Assembly (NCBI GenBank): GCA_012295275.1
Contig: CM022674.1
Span: 4,070,610-4,110,609 of the forward strand
Direction of reading: 5' to 3'
DNA from: Chrysomallon squamiferum
Lineage: Eukaryota; Mollusca; Gastropoda; Neomphalida; Peltospiridae
Length of the DNA: 40,000 bases
Each line of letters starts with the position of its first letter. Within the stretch, counting starts at the first letter, position 1. Both the position numbers and the translations under genes were made by a program. Under the pieces are notes generated by a model that was given only the letters and a program-made list of their open reading frames with translations, had not been told where the DNA came from and did no database searches. Below, one piece after another: positions 24,494 through 37,649 of the stretch.

Positions 24494-25272
24494 TATTTTT
24501 ATATAAACAGTTCTATAAATTATTTATTTGGTATCAGTCAAGTGAAATGAAAAGGTAATTTTTTCCATTCCAAACATTACTCAGTGACCCATTTATCAAA
24601 TGCCCTGTTGTGCATCTGTGTAAAAGAACCCTTTCAGTTAAATGAAAAAAATGGTAACTCTTTAGTCACAGAGGATTTCTTTTCATTTATGACTGTGCTC
24701 TTTATCCATATCAACAACACCACATAATCATAGATTTTAAATGTTTCAGATAACTTTTTAAAATAAAACATAACACTCTGCTATTTCTAAAGCAGTTGAT
24801 TGAGAAAAAAAATATTTTATTTTTTTGAATTTATACTGTATAGGTACTTAAATACCAGCTCACATTAATGTAAAACAATTTACGTTTTTTGGTCATTGTT
24901 TGTTTTTTCTTGTTTTATTTTTTGTTTCTTTTTTTTATTTTTTGTTTCTTTTTTTTAAATATTGCATGGTTTGGTTGTAATGAACCTAATTATGAATGCT
25001 TGTTTCTTTATTGTTAATAAATGTGTTTGTTAAAGTTTTATAATTATTATGTTTTATGTATCAACATATGCGCATATATGCACGCGTTGGAGTTGGAGCT
25101 TAAAGTTGGTGTATATGCGCATGTTTCGAATCGTTTGATGCAAATAATTATTAACCTAAATTAAACCTTTTTAAAGTATAAATAAATTATCAAATGTTTT
25201 TATCAATCGTTTTAATATGTAATTTTATTTTAAATTAATACCTCAGATATTATAAAATCAACCAAATATATT

Positions 25273-25324
<52 letters not shown>

Positions 25325-25399
25325 TTAAAATTTAATTTCAACTTGAACCGAATATTCTTCCGAAAATATCCGAACACAGCCGATAATTTCCCTTGCAGT
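23110..25399. other. AT-rich intergenic sequence
   Basis: This holds (ATT)n at about 24293-24330, an A tract of about 40 bp at 24452-24491 and (GA)n at about 25274-25320. Two inverted repeats are visible. One has ACTTCACTG...GGCC (23860-23875) against GGCCAGTGAAGT (23914-23925). The other has AACATATGCGCATATATGCAC (from 25063) against GTGTATATGCGCATGTT (ending about 25125). No coding sequence is recognised. Confidence 0.5.
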
Positions 25400-25532
25400 G
25401 TGTAGAACCGGAAATGCTCTTCTAAGAAAAAACAACAAAAACTTGACACATATTTTCATCAGCGGCGTGAGCTTCTAAAAACCGTTTCATCTTTCAAAAT
25501 AGAATAAATGAATTTCAGATAATATATTCGAC
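25400..25532 (+). promoter_or_regulatory. Probable FARSB promoter / 5' leader
   Basis: The last 130-200 bp before the FARSB start are less AT-rich and contain CCGGAAAT (25408-25415), an ETS-type site common in promoters of housekeeping genes, with no clear TATA box. A short upstream ORF (ATG at 25508, stop at 25520-25522) precedes the start. Alternatively, AATTTCAG at about 25512-25519 could be a splice acceptor for a leader exon. Confidence 0.35.
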
Positions 25533-26415
25533 ATGCCTATAATAAGTGTCAAACGCGATGAACTGTTTAAATCTCTTGGGAAAACATACAGTAAGTAGAA
25601 CTCGTGTAAAGATTGTACAATCCAACCCAGATGTTGGATGTATCAACTAAACTATCAATATGAATATCAGAATATCAATATGAATATTTAATATCAGAAA
25701 ATGAATATCAATATGAATATCACATTGTGATTGTGACATTATCGGTAACTAAGTATGAGTGTCAGTATCAGCCATCATGTACAAGTACTTCAGCTGATTG
25801 AATGACTGATCTGTGAGTGTGATCACAGTGATCAGTCAAAAATCAAATTAATTTTGTTAATAATTTTTGGGGATTTACATATAATTATAAATTAATATTT
25901 GTAGTTATTTTCTTGTTTGAAAGAACTTCACTATTATTTTACTGTACTCTTAATATTTATCAAAATGCAAATAAGGAATACGGAATAGACTCGAAATAGT
26001 GCCTTGTTTCAGGGTTTTGTAGTTCATTAGCTGTGTTTTGTATCATGGAGTAGAGATACAAGCGCTAGCATGGGCATGAATAACTCATTTAACAGAGAAA
26101 TGTGTAATATTGTCAGCTAACTAGTCAGTATCATACAATTCATAGCAAAGGTGATTTGATTTGTGGTTGTGATAATAAATTTAAATTAAACTGAAAATTG
26201 AAATCAACTCTACAAAAATAACAAAATAGTTATATTTAAAAAAACAAACAAAAAAAAGTACGAAATGGAATTATAAACATTAACAGCAACAAAAAATAAA
26301 GAGATATTTTATTTATTTTAATATTTTTCTAGGTGATGAGGAGTTTGATGAATTATGTTTCGAATTTGGAGTTGAACTTGACGAAGTGGTAAGTAGAAAC
26401 AGAATAATAACAACA

Positions 26416-26467
<52 letters not shown>

Positions 26468-26872
26468 TTATAAAATACCAAGTAAAAGGGTGATTTAAAA
26501 AAATACAACAACAACAAAAATAATTAAAGAAGAAAGGACTGTAAGATCACTTCTGTTTATGACAAACAATCATACAATGTTTATTTTTTAATTTTTTTTA
26601 AAATTTTAATTTTATTTTTTTAAGACATCAGAGAAGGAGCAGATTGAGCGAGAACAGGGTAAAGAAAAAGCTAAAGGTGCCTCGGACATTGTGGAGTACA
26701 AAATTGACATTCCTGCTAATCGGTACATCATCCACAATGCATTTTTTATTATCTTTTAAATTTTACAATTTTTAAATACTATCTTTTGTAAAATGTTGTG
26801 TTTTAATGTGCTTTAGTTCTTAAATGATTAATTTGTATGCATATGTTTGCAAATACCTGCTTGTAAACATAT

Positions 26873-26937
<65 letters not shown>

Positions 26938-27977
26938 CACACACACACACACCAAAACTGGCAACAAATTGTTGAAAATTATTATGCATGGGTGTTAAAT
27001 ATTCATTAAAATTTAAAAAAAAAACTTCTTAAATTCAAAATAAAATAGTTTCTATCATTTCATCTGAATAAAATGCTTTTGAGAACTTTCAGATTATTTA
27101 ACTCTTTTCATCATACTGGAGGGAATTAAAAATTAAATGTAGTATTAATGTTTAGACTGACACATTGAGGAAATGACAATATATTTATATAAAAAATATT
27201 TATAAGATAATAAAAGTTAATTATTTACTCTTTTCATGATGTTCAAGGTAAATAAAAAATAATTACATATAATACTAATGATCCAGAATTGTTTAATTTT
27301 TGTTATTTATGAGATATTTATGTTAAATATTTATAATAATTAAAGTTAATTATAAAGCCATTATCTACTGTTATTTCATGTTTGACAATAAATTAAATGT
27401 AATTTTTAAGATAAATTATATTTTAGGTATGACTTGTTGTGTTTGGAAGGTTTTGTCAGAGGGATGCAGGTCTTTCAGGAAAAGTGAGTAGCTGTTTTTG
27501 TTTTTATTAAATTAGGTAAATTCAATATTTTTATGGTTTAGTTGATACTTGTAAATCAGTAGATTTTTTTTATTTTTATTATGTTAGGTAAAACTAATAT
27601 TTTTATGTTTTAGTTGATACTTGTAAATCAGTAGATGTTTTTACTTTTATTATATTAATTAAAAAATCATATTTTTGGTTTAGTTAAATATCAACAATCA
27701 GTAGATGTTTTTTTATTGTATTAGGTAAATAACATATTTTTATGGTTTAGTTGATATTTAAATTTAATAATTAATGAATCATAATTGTTAAATATCAACA
27801 TTCTGACTACATTTGTTAGTGAAGTAAACAACACTGATTTGTATGAGTAATTTTAAATTTAATCATGATTATTATATCTTATTAACATATTATTATTAGT
27901 AAATTTCTTCTGTGTTTCATTTTATTTTTTTATTTATCAGTAATATATTTATTACTATATATTTACAGTAACACACA

Positions 27978-28009
<32 letters not shown>

Positions 28010-28102
28010 TTATTGTTGATGTTACTACTACTGTTAATTTTTTTATCTTTTAATTTTTTTTTTAATTTGCTTACCAGCTTATTTAATAATTTCTTTTTTA
28101 GC

Positions 28103-28149
<47 letters not shown>

Positions 28150-28622
28150 CTTATTTATTTATTTAAGAATCAAAGCTCCAAGATATAAAACAGTCTCACC
28201 ATCAGATGGTCAAATGCAACAGCTGATTATACATCCTGCAGTAGGTTTTATCATTTTTTTCCTCAATATATAAAACCCTGTTTAATTAAAGAATAATTAG
28301 TCATTTTATTTATAATCAAGCCATTATCTCAATTTAACCTTTTCTCTTGAATTAAAATTTTTTTACTGCACTGCCATATAATAAATAAAAAATGATTTTT
28401 AATTTTTTTAAATGTTTTCCTGATTTTTGTGCTTTTTCTATACACATCAAAATAGTTATGCTTTCAAAGGAATTAGTGTTTATCATTTTAAGCAAATGCA
28501 TTTTGCTTTTTCATTTATTTTTTGATGTTTTTTAATTTTTAGACTGCTCAAGTCAGGCCCCATGCTGTTGCAGCAGTTTTGAGAAATATGCGATTCACAC
28601 CAGTAAATATTTATAATGTCTA

Positions 28623-28661
<39 letters not shown>

Positions 28662-30776
28662 ATGATCTGTCTGACTGTGTCTATCTGTCTATCTATCTGA
28701 CTGTGTCTGTCTGTCTGTCTGTCTGTCTCTCTGTCTGTGTGTCTGTCTGTCTGTCTCTGTCTATCTATCCATCTATCTATCTATCTGTTTATTTATGTGT
28801 GTGTATGTGTGTCTATATATATATTATTTTTATTATTTTTAAATTGCATTTTTAAACCAGTCACCCAGTAGAATATCTCATAAGAGGTAATAATGAAATG
28901 AATAAATAACTATTAAAATAAAGAAATAATAATAAACAGAAATAATAAAAATAAATGAATAGGGAAAAGCATGTTCTTTGATTTTTATACACAGATATTT
29001 GGAAAATCTTGGAAACGTTATAATAAAATGTTACCTCTTACTATGGCCAAATCATTGAAAGTTTTTATTGATGTATTTGTTTATTTAAGGATAATTACCA
29101 GAGTTTCATTTCACTACAAGACAAACTTCATCAAAACATTGGCAGGTTTGTGAGAAATTTTGTATTTTTCCTTCTTACATATCATGCATGCAGTCATACA
29201 ACTATACACAAAATACACACAGGCACAGTATATTTATATTCATATAGATAGTATGTGTGTGTATGTGAGAGTGAGAGAGAGAGAGGGACAGAGAGAAAGA
29301 GAAAGACAGACACACACACACACACACACAGAGACAGGAATTATTTTTTCTGAAACACTTCTACTCTTTCAGAACGTATATGAATACTTACAAAATGTTT
29401 TCTCTCTCTCTCTCTCTCTCTCTGTTTCTTCCTCAGAAAAAGAAGTCTGGTTGCCATAGGAACTCATGACCTGGACAAAGTGAAAGGTCCATTCATATAC
29501 AATGCCAAACCACCTGGAGAAATCAAATTCAGACCCCTCGGTCAGACTCAGGAGTTCACCGCAGTGGAACTCATGAAGTTGTACTCAGTTAGTATTAGTC
29601 ATTTTATATTTTAATAAGAAAACAAATACTACTACCACTACCACTACTATTTTTACTGCGATTGCTGCTGCTGCTACTACAACTACTACTAATACATGCT
29701 ACTGTTGCTGCAACAGCTATTGCTATTACTACTACTATTAGAACTAATACTACTAATGTTACTGCTTATGCTGTTGATGCTACTACTACTACCGTGATTG
29801 CTATTAATACTACTATTACTACTACTGTTGCTGCTAGAACAGCTATTGCTATTACTACTACTACTATGTATTAATACTACTACTAATTCTACTACTACTA
29901 CTACTGTAAGAACTACTAATGCTGATTACTATTAATACTACTACTATTACTTCTACTACTACTACTGTAAGAACTACTTGTTGTTACTACTGTGATTACT
30001 ACTACTACTATTAACTAACTAGTAATGCTACTACTACTGTGATTTCTATTAATACTACTATTATTACCTCTACTACTACTACTACTACTATACTTTGGTA
30101 CTACTACTACTATTACTACTACTACTATTACTGCTAACAGTACTACTGTGACTGTTGCTGCTATTAAGATTACTATTATTAACATTAGAATACTATTTTT
30201 AACCACTACTACTATTGTGGTTGCTACTACTACTACTATTATTACTATTATTGATACAAGTACTACTGATACTAATCATGTTTCTGTCTATATATGAAGT
30301 TATACTCATTTTGTATAAGTCTGTTATTTTGTTATTACTACTACAACTATTAGTGCTATTAATAATGTGTGTGACTCTTTTGTGTTTGTGTCTACTTTTG
30401 CATATGTGAATGTATTTGTCTGTGTACGTGTTTGTTTTTAAAAAAATAATCATAGAATCGAAAAATGACAGTCAAAAAATCATTACTCAGAAGTTAAAAA
30501 AATTATTTTAAATAATTTGCTAGAGTGTCTTTGTATAAAAGATTTCCATCAAAAGCTTACTTTTTATTAATTTATATTTTAGACTGATAGCCATCTTCGA
30601 GCCTATCTGCCCATCATCCAGGACAAACCAGTCTATCCAGTGATCTATGATAAAGACGGGATTGTACTTTCTATGCCACCGATTATTAATGGTGCATAAA
30701 CATGTTTTGATTTCACTTAATTTATCAACACGAGTAAATATATTTTGTCGCTTTCTCTTCAAAAGCTATTTCATTA

Positions 30777-30865
<89 letters not shown>

Positions 30866-33461
30866 CTCTCTGAATTCATATGTCTCTGTTTGGTTAGTCA
30901 CTTATTTATTATGTTAATAATGTTCCCTGTAAACTTTATTCTTTTTTGTTTTTCATAATATGATTTTAAATATCTTTATTTATTTTTTTGCATGTCAATC
31001 AAACCCACCATTATTACAATACATGTTTTAAACTCATGTAAAAATAAAAAAAAATAATTTTATTTCATAGGAGATCACACAAAAATTACCATGGAAACAA
31101 AAAATGTTTTCATTGAAGCCACAGCAACCGATTTGCACAAAGCTAAAATTGTTCTTGACACCATAGTAACCATGTTCAGTGAATATTGTGCAGAACCATT
31201 TACGTAAGTTGTACCTTTTGCTCATTAAATTTCTTTATTTTTTTAGGTTTTTTTTTGTATTTTTTTTTTTTTATAATTGTTCTCAGCACAATAGTAACCA
31301 TATCCAGCTGAATTTTTCACATATGTTACACTTTTTTCTCAAAAAATGTCATTTATTTATTTTGTAATTTAAAAACAAAAAATGCTTAACTCTGCCTTTT
31401 ATTTTATTTTAATCAGTATTTTAAAAATTATATTTCAGAGTAGAAAGTGTGGAAGTGATTAAACCCGATGGAACAAAATGTGTTTATCCTGTAAGTACTA
31501 GAAATATTTTAATAATTTGTTATTATAAATTATTATTTATTAAATGGTTTATTTTCTTGTGATATCAATGCCTTTCTTAATCTTCTTTTTTTTTTTTTTC
31601 AATATGCTAACAATCAAAAAAAAAAAAAAAAACATTTCTGCCCCCAAAAACAAACTCATATTTTATTTTACTGTTTTATAATTTTATGCACTAAGTATAA
31701 ATCTATTATATTACATAAAATTACTGGAATATTGTTTAGTTCAGAGCTGAAGACAATAAACTTGACCAAATACACATTTTTTGTTTTTTTTAAATTTCTA
31801 AGTATTATTTCGATATATATCAATGGAAGAAGAAAAACATTTTCCAGCCAGTAAAATACATCTGTGCCATTTGCCAAATTAATCTGCTTTGGACTGGAAA
31901 AGAAAAAAAATGGTCCTGTTGCTATGGAAACAGGGTGGGATAAATTATCTGATTTGACATCAATAAAAATAAATAATTGGCTGAAGCAAAATTTTCAGAA
32001 CTTACAAATAATAATTTTTTATTTTTTGTCTTTCTGCAGGAACTGCCTTACAGACATGAAGTAATCAGTGTAGCAGAAACTAATAAACGTGTGGGTATCA
32101 AGTGAGTATTAGTATATATTTGATATATATCTATCTATATACATTTCAAATCAAATATTAGCACTTGTATTTGCGTACAGACACAAACACACACACACAC
32201 ACAGCTATACGTGTATAAAAACAACAAAAATACACTCGGATGGATGTAACAGCTATAGAGATGAAAATTTAATCGACAAATATTCACACAATCTCAAAAC
32301 ATACCTCACTCTGACACCCAGACACACATAAATACATACACATATATACTGATGCATACAAATAGACAAAAACCCGAATAAACACACATGTAAAAAAAAA
32401 ATATTAGTATATCAGTACTTCACATTCATATATTTATATAGAAAGACAGAGACATACAGACAGATAGATACATGGATAAATAAATTAAACAGGTAGATTG
32501 TGTGTGTGTGTGTTTGTTTGTTTGTGTGTGTGCATTTGTTTTGTTTGTGTGTGTGTACACATAGATGTAGATATACACATTCACATAGATATAGATATAT
32601 ATACAGATAGATAGGATAGGATAGGAAAGATAGATAGACAGATACACAGAGAGACAGACAAATAACTAGTTATATAGACAAACATATATATATATATTCA
32701 CATAGATATAGATATATAGACTAAATAGACATAGGCAGATAGATAGATTAGGTATGTCATTAGATATACAGACAGAGATGAGATAGATATCGATATACAG
32801 ACTGGCATAGATAGATATATACTATTATATTACATACCACTACTTTTATTTCACATTCTGTTTTCTTCTTTGTTTTAGCATCACTGCAAAGAAAATGGCT
32901 GCCCTGCTTTCAAAGATGTGTTTGAACAGTGAAGTTGTAGACAAAGGAAAAAACTATTCAAGTAGAGATTCCACCTACCAGACATGATATCCTTTTTTAT
33001 GTTGTAAAATAATGTGTGTGTGTGTGTGAATGTACAGTCTGTGTGTGACAACAACAACAACAACAACAACTACAACAATAGAAACAACAACAATAATACA
33101 ATTTTAAATTATTATTATTTTTTCCATGAAATATATAAAAAAAAATAAATATATATATGTATATTTAGAAGTCTGTAAAATATTTTACTGATTAAAACAA
33201 AGCCATTAATAAAGTTAATTTGTGTGACTGTTTTAAAAATTAATTTCCTTATATATTTCTACATGTTATTCATGCTTGTGACATCTGGGAGGACGTTGCA
33301 ATAGCATACGGTTTTAACAACATCGAGATGACAATACCCAAAACAAACTGCATAGCAAACCAGGTACAGTACTGTCCTACTTACTTAGAAATTAATTAAA
33401 ACAATAATTAAAAAAATTATGATGTAGTTGATGGTCATTTTTATCCTGCTAATGATGATGG

Positions 33462-33495
<34 letters not shown>

Positions 33496-35308
33496 AATTG
33501 TCAAAGAATAATAATCTGATAAAATAAATTAATTTTCATTTCACAGATCCTTTCAAATGTTGTTTTCTTATTATATTTTATTTTTTTTCCTTAGTTCAGT
33601 TGTTTGCTTACTAACTTTACAATATTGGATTGGAAATTTATTTATTTGTTAATTTTAATCTTTTATTATTTATATTTATTTTATTATACCATATTTATAT
33701 AGCACCCTTTCCATACTAAATACATTCAAGAGTGCTTTACAGTGTAAACTAATAAACTAAAATATAAAAAAGACATGGACATAAACATGTTAAAATAAAT
33801 GTAAACATAATGGTAAACATGTTAAAATGGTGATTAAAAATAAATGAATCACTTTTAAAAATTGTTTACGGTAAATAATTAACTAGGCTGAAAATTTTAA
33901 AACTGCAAAAAATAAAACGTAAATTTAGGAGGTTGGAAGGACTTGTTATATTAGCAATAATATTTTTTTTATATATAATTTTTTTTTCAGTTTCCTCTAA
34001 ACAAACTGACAGATTTATTAAGACAGGAAGTGGCTGCTGCAGGATTTACCGAAGTTCTCACATTTGCTCTGGTAACCAATAAATTTTCTTAAAATATTTA
34101 TCTAAATATTTTATCATATTTATATAGTAGCATCCATTCTGAATATATAGCATCCTTTCTAAATATATATAGCAGTCCTTCTACAGGCAGTAAGTGTAGG
34201 AAGGTTGAGATAGTCCTGTGTGTTGCTTGTTTAACCCATTCATTTATCCTGAAGAAAGATTGTCCACTTCAGTGAACACTGTCAGTGTACTCTGATACTG
34301 CACCACATTTTGATGGAGTGTGATTATCTTGGGCTGATCCAGAAAGACATATTTGGTCAAATAAAGGTGATGGAATCATTTCAGTTCCATCCTGAACTTG
34401 TTTTAAAATGTTTGAGAGTTACGGAAATTTGCTGTAAATTTTGATTTAAATAAACTGAGATACTTTTATTTCTGCCCAGCACTTTACATTGTGTTTTGAT
34501 TAATTTTGAATTTTTGTATATGAAGTAGCTGCCATTTTGTTATATTTACCTTTGTGTGACATCCAATAGTTGTTATGCTTTTCATGCTGGGGTGTCATTA
34601 AACATTCATTCATTCATTCATTCATTCATTCATTACTAAGTATATTCAAGGGAGCTTTGATATGTAAACGTAATAAAATATGTAAACGCAATAAATATGA
34701 AAGAAAATAAATAATGAAATAAAGAGAAAATAATGAAATTTATAAATTACCATAATAATGAAATTTATAAATGATCATTATAACACACATACACACACAC
34801 ACACATACACCACTTTGAAAGAAATTCCTTTTGTATTTTCTCATCAACAGTGTTCAAGAGATGACATTGCAGAAAAACTTGGAAGGAAAATTGAACAGAC
34901 AAATGCAGTACACATTGCTAATCCAAAAACTGCAGAGTTTCAGGTAAGAAATTTTACATGTTACATTGATTGAATGACCTGTGACTTAGGCGTTAACCTT
35001 ACCCACCTGAGGCCTGAAGGATCGCAGGTTCTACACTTCTTACTCCTCCCTTCAGCTGTGAATATCCAGGCTGACAGTGGTCAGTTATATTTTCATTTAC
35101 TTTTAAGTTTTTTAATTATGGACAGCTAATGTCAAAGTTAACATTTTATCTGATTGTCTAGCCTGAGTGTTTTCACAAGACATTGCGTTATGGTATTTTT
35201 CAAAAACTGTGCCAGATCTCCTGTTTTCAGTCCAGCTTTATCCATTTCTATACTATTATTTTCTTATCTGTATATCTGTCTGTCTGTGTCTCTGTCTCTC
35301 TGTCTCTG

Positions 35309-35366
<58 letters not shown>

Positions 35367-36190
35367 TGTGCATGCAGATATTTACACAAATACAAATCTC
35401 AAAGGGCACATACACATAGAATTTTAGAATTTATTTACTTCCTTACTTATTTTTATATAATTTTAAATAATAATTGAAAAAAAAAAGATAATAAAACTAA
35501 TAATGATAATAAAACAACAACAACAAAATCAACAGTAATGACATTTTCAGGTTGGAAGAACCAGTCTGTTACCAGGGATACTGAAAACTGTACACTACAA
35601 CAGAAACATGCCTCTCCCTCTCAAACTGTTTGAAATTTCTGATGTCATTTACCAGGATCCCAGCAAAGGTTTATTGAAATTGTTTTTGATAGTAGTAGTA
35701 GTAGCAGCAGCAGCAGTAGTAGTAGTTTGGGAACTAAAATCGATACTGTTTTCTAATTTTTAATTTTTTATATTTTTTTTTATTGGGATTTTGATGATTT
35801 TTATATTTTTTTATTTTTATTTTGTTTTTCATTTTTAAAACTTAAATATAAACTGAACATTTATTGTTTTAAAAAACTATTTTACATGTAATATTTAAAA
35901 AAAATTCAGATGTTGGTGTAAGAAACGAGAGAAGACTTTGCGCTGTAAATTACAACACATCTCCAGGGTTTGAAATAATTCATGGTCTTCTAGACAGAGT
36001 GATGGAGCAGTTAGAGATAGAACATAACCAGAAAGTGGAAACTGGCTACCATCTTGAATCTAGCAATGGTAATATAAGACCAGTTATAATATATTATATT
36101 TATTTATTTATATATTTATTATTTTTATTATATGTGTGGTTTTGTGTGTATGTGTGTGTATATATCTTTTTTTGCTTTGTTTTTGATTCT

Positions 36191-36241
<51 letters not shown>

Positions 36242-36676
36242 TTTATCTGCTTACTTATAAATAATAATTTAAAAAGTAGTTACAAGTAATAGTAATAATA
36301 AGATGATGATGGTAATAATTCCTATTACATAAAGAAGAAAGTTAGTAATTAACCTTGTCCCCTGGTCAAAAATTCTTCATCAGATTGGATTTATCTACTT
36401 TTGGATTTCTAAATTTTTTATTTATTATTATTTATTATTTTTTAAATATTTGTTAACAGTCTGCTAAAAATTTCAATTTTCCTCATTCATTCTTTGTTTC
36501 TTTGTTTTCTTTCTTTCCTTGCAGACCCAGCCTTTTTTCCAGGACGTTGTGCTAAAATAATTTGCGGTGGAAGGTCAATAGGTCAACTGGGTGTCCTTCA
36601 CCCTGACACTGTCACCAAGTTTGAACTTAACATGCCTTGCTCTGCAATGGAAATTAATATTGAACCATTTTTGTGA
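25533..36676 (+). CDS. Phenylalanyl-tRNA synthetase beta subunit, cytosolic, 19 exons
   Basis: Exons: 25533-25590, 26333-26388, 26625-26722, 27427-27483, 28168-28240, 28543-28602, 29090-29145, 29437-29587, 30583-30691, 31071-31203, 31439-31490, 32040-32101, 32879-32986, 33263-33363, 33991-34071, 34851-34943, 35551-35668, 35910-36068, 36525-36676. After allowing for one extra base in exon 13 the product is 591 residues, against 589 in human. FARSB pairs with FARSA (alpha2beta2) to charge tRNA-Phe in the cytosol. Diagnostic segments are [12 protein letters not shown] (start), [39 protein letters not shown] (B3/B4 region), VEIPPTRHD...[15 protein letters not shown] (B5 region), [17 protein letters not shown] and FFPGRCAKI...[14 protein letters not shown] (end). 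All introns are GT-AG except intron 13 (AT-AC). As written, exon 13 is out of frame from the A run at 32948 onward. Confidence 0.95.
25803..25838. repeat. Hairpin in FARSB intron 1
   Basis: TGACTGATCTGTGA pairs with TCACAG-TG-ATCAGTCA (two bulged bases) around a short loop. Just upstream, ATATCAATATGAATATCA-like words are repeated three times (about 25665-25722). No role is assigned. Confidence 0.55.
27495..27765 (+). repeat. Four-copy tandem repeat of about 70 bp in FARSB intron 4
   Basis: ATTAGGTAAA-like words occur at about 27511, 27583, 27654 and 27720. Each is followed by an ATATTTTTATGGTTTAGTTGATA block and an AATCAGTAGAT block in the same order. Units are diverged and A/T-rich. Each full unit contains AGGTAAA, which resembles a splice donor. 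Confidence 0.7.
28616..28800 (+). repeat. (CTGT)n/(CTAT)n array in FARSB intron 6
   Basis: A tetranucleotide array of about 185 bp starts 13 bp after the exon 6 donor. Open frames across it are repeat translations. Confidence 0.8.
29600..30300 (+). repeat. Long degenerate ACT/TAC trinucleotide stretch in FARSB intron 8
   Basis: Roughly 650 bp is built mainly from ACT, GCT and ATT triplets with no single unit dominating. It contributes open frames on both strands that are not genes. Confidence 0.75.
30781..30861 (+). repeat. (TC)n tract in FARSB intron 9
   Basis: About 80 bp of uninterrupted TC dinucleotides lies about 90 bp downstream of the exon 9 donor. Confidence 0.9.
32948..32953 (+). 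other. +1 frameshift in FARSB exon 13 (run of six A)
   Basis: Up to this point exon 13 reads [11 protein letters not shown] in frame. After the six-A run the conserved continuation [12 protein letters not shown] is found one base out of frame, while the original frame meets TGA at 32985-32987. With five A the exon aligns to other FARSB proteins without gaps. A homopolymer length error in the assembly is the simplest explanation; a true null allele is possible. Confidence 0.85.
32987..33262 (+). other. U12-type AT-AC intron (FARSB intron 13)
   Basis: The intron starts ATATCCTTTT, the canonical U12 5' splice site of the AT-AC class. It ends TTCTAC, with TTCCTTA (33244-33250, branch-site-like) about 11 bases before the terminal AC. 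No GT-AG pair is available that keeps the frame, whereas AT-AC splicing joins CATG to ATGTTATTCATG and restores the conserved PPTRHDVIHACD. Its length of 276 bp is ordinary. Confidence 0.85.
33690..33780 (+). repeat. Interspersed repeat fragment in FARSB intron 14
   Basis: The motif TTTATATAGCACCCTTTCCA, followed by ACTAAATACATTCAAGAGTGCTTTACA, is similar to a second, split copy about 0.4-1 kb downstream (34110-34160 and 34636-34680). The family is not named. Confidence 0.5.
34110..34680 (+). mobile_element. Retroposon nested in a second copy of the repeat
   Basis: The left part (TATTTATATAGTAGCATCC...TAGCATCCTTTCT, about 34118-34160) and the right part (ACTAAGTATATTCAAGGGAGCTTTG, from 34634) together match the repeat at 33690-33780. 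Between them lies about 470 bp ending in GTGACATCCAATAG, then GGGGTGTCATTAAAC and a run of ATTC. That ending resembles the tail of SINEs common in molluscs. The inserted element is on the plus strand and diverged; its 5' end is unclear. Confidence 0.5.
34965..35115 (+). mobile_element. Degenerate tRNA-derived SINE head in FARSB intron 16
   Basis: CTTAGGCGTTAACCTTACCC and, about 25 bp later, GAAGGATCGCAGGTTCTACAC resemble the A-box and B-box halves of a tRNA-like SINE head. The B box has lost its CGA core, so the copy is inactive. Its extent is approximate. Confidence 0.4.
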
Positions 36677-36744
36677 CGTATTTTAAAAATATTAATCACA
36701 AAACATTTTAATGTCAGCTGAAAAAAAAAAAAAAAGATAGTAAT

Positions 36745-36750
36745 AATAAA
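36745..36750 (+). terminator. Candidate poly(A) signal of FARSB
   Basis: AATAAA lies 68 bp after the FARSB stop codon, following an A run. It is the nearest canonical hexamer. Confidence 0.5.
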
Positions 36751-37600
36751 AGACTGTACAAGTGATTTGACTTTTGTGATTTCTTGGAAAGATATTTGTA
36801 TTATAAAAATGTGTACACAGTTGTTAAATAGAAGACTGTTTGTCAAACATATATTATTTATATGTTATTTTTTATTTTATTTTATATATTTTAATAATGT
36901 TATGAAAGAGGAAGTATATCTGCAACCTCTCCGTAGATTAGCAGTAGTGGAGAGTTTAAATGCACCTTCTCACAGACAGTAGACCATAACCTTTGAGAAG
37001 CTTTTCATGTGTTTACATTCAGATTAATGATGAGTAAGAAAATGTGATACCAAATCAACAGATTTGTCATTTTGTTGCTAAAGAAATTTTTATAGAAAAT
37101 GAAATTTACAGACACACACACACACGCATCACATTTGTACTCACACACACACACATAATCACATTTGTACTTCTTTGGGGGTATGCTTTGGGTGCAAAAC
37201 ATTTGAGGGTAGTCCCTCATCAAAAAAAAAACAAAAAGATAATTCTAAAAAAAAAAAAAAAAAAACAAAATAAACACACACACACACACACACAGAAACA
37301 GACACGCGCATTTAAAACCAAAAAGTACCAAATTAAAAATAAAATAAATATTTCTTAGTTAAAAAATGTTTGATTGTTTGATTAAAAAATTAAACATAAA
37401 AAATAAATAAATAATAATAATAATAATAAACATCCCGAAAAATAATTGTTAAAAAAAAAAAGCAAGAAGCATCCTGAAAAGAAATTGACAAAAAAAAGAA
37501 AAAAAAAGTGGTTGCTTAGACCTGAATTGTAACATTCGTAAGTTATAAATGGTTGACGTTGTTTGATTAAAAATAATAAATAAATAAATAAATAAACAAC

Positions 37601-37649
<49 letters not shown>

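Noticed and set aside
28616-28855. Cys/Ser/Val-rich frame in FARSB intron 6
   Set aside because: It is the translation of a (CTGT)n array starting beside a splice donor.
32879-32987. FARSB as a pseudogene because of the stop in exon 13
   Set aside because: All other exons and splice sites are intact and conserved; a single homopolymer indel is better explained as an assembly error or rare allele.
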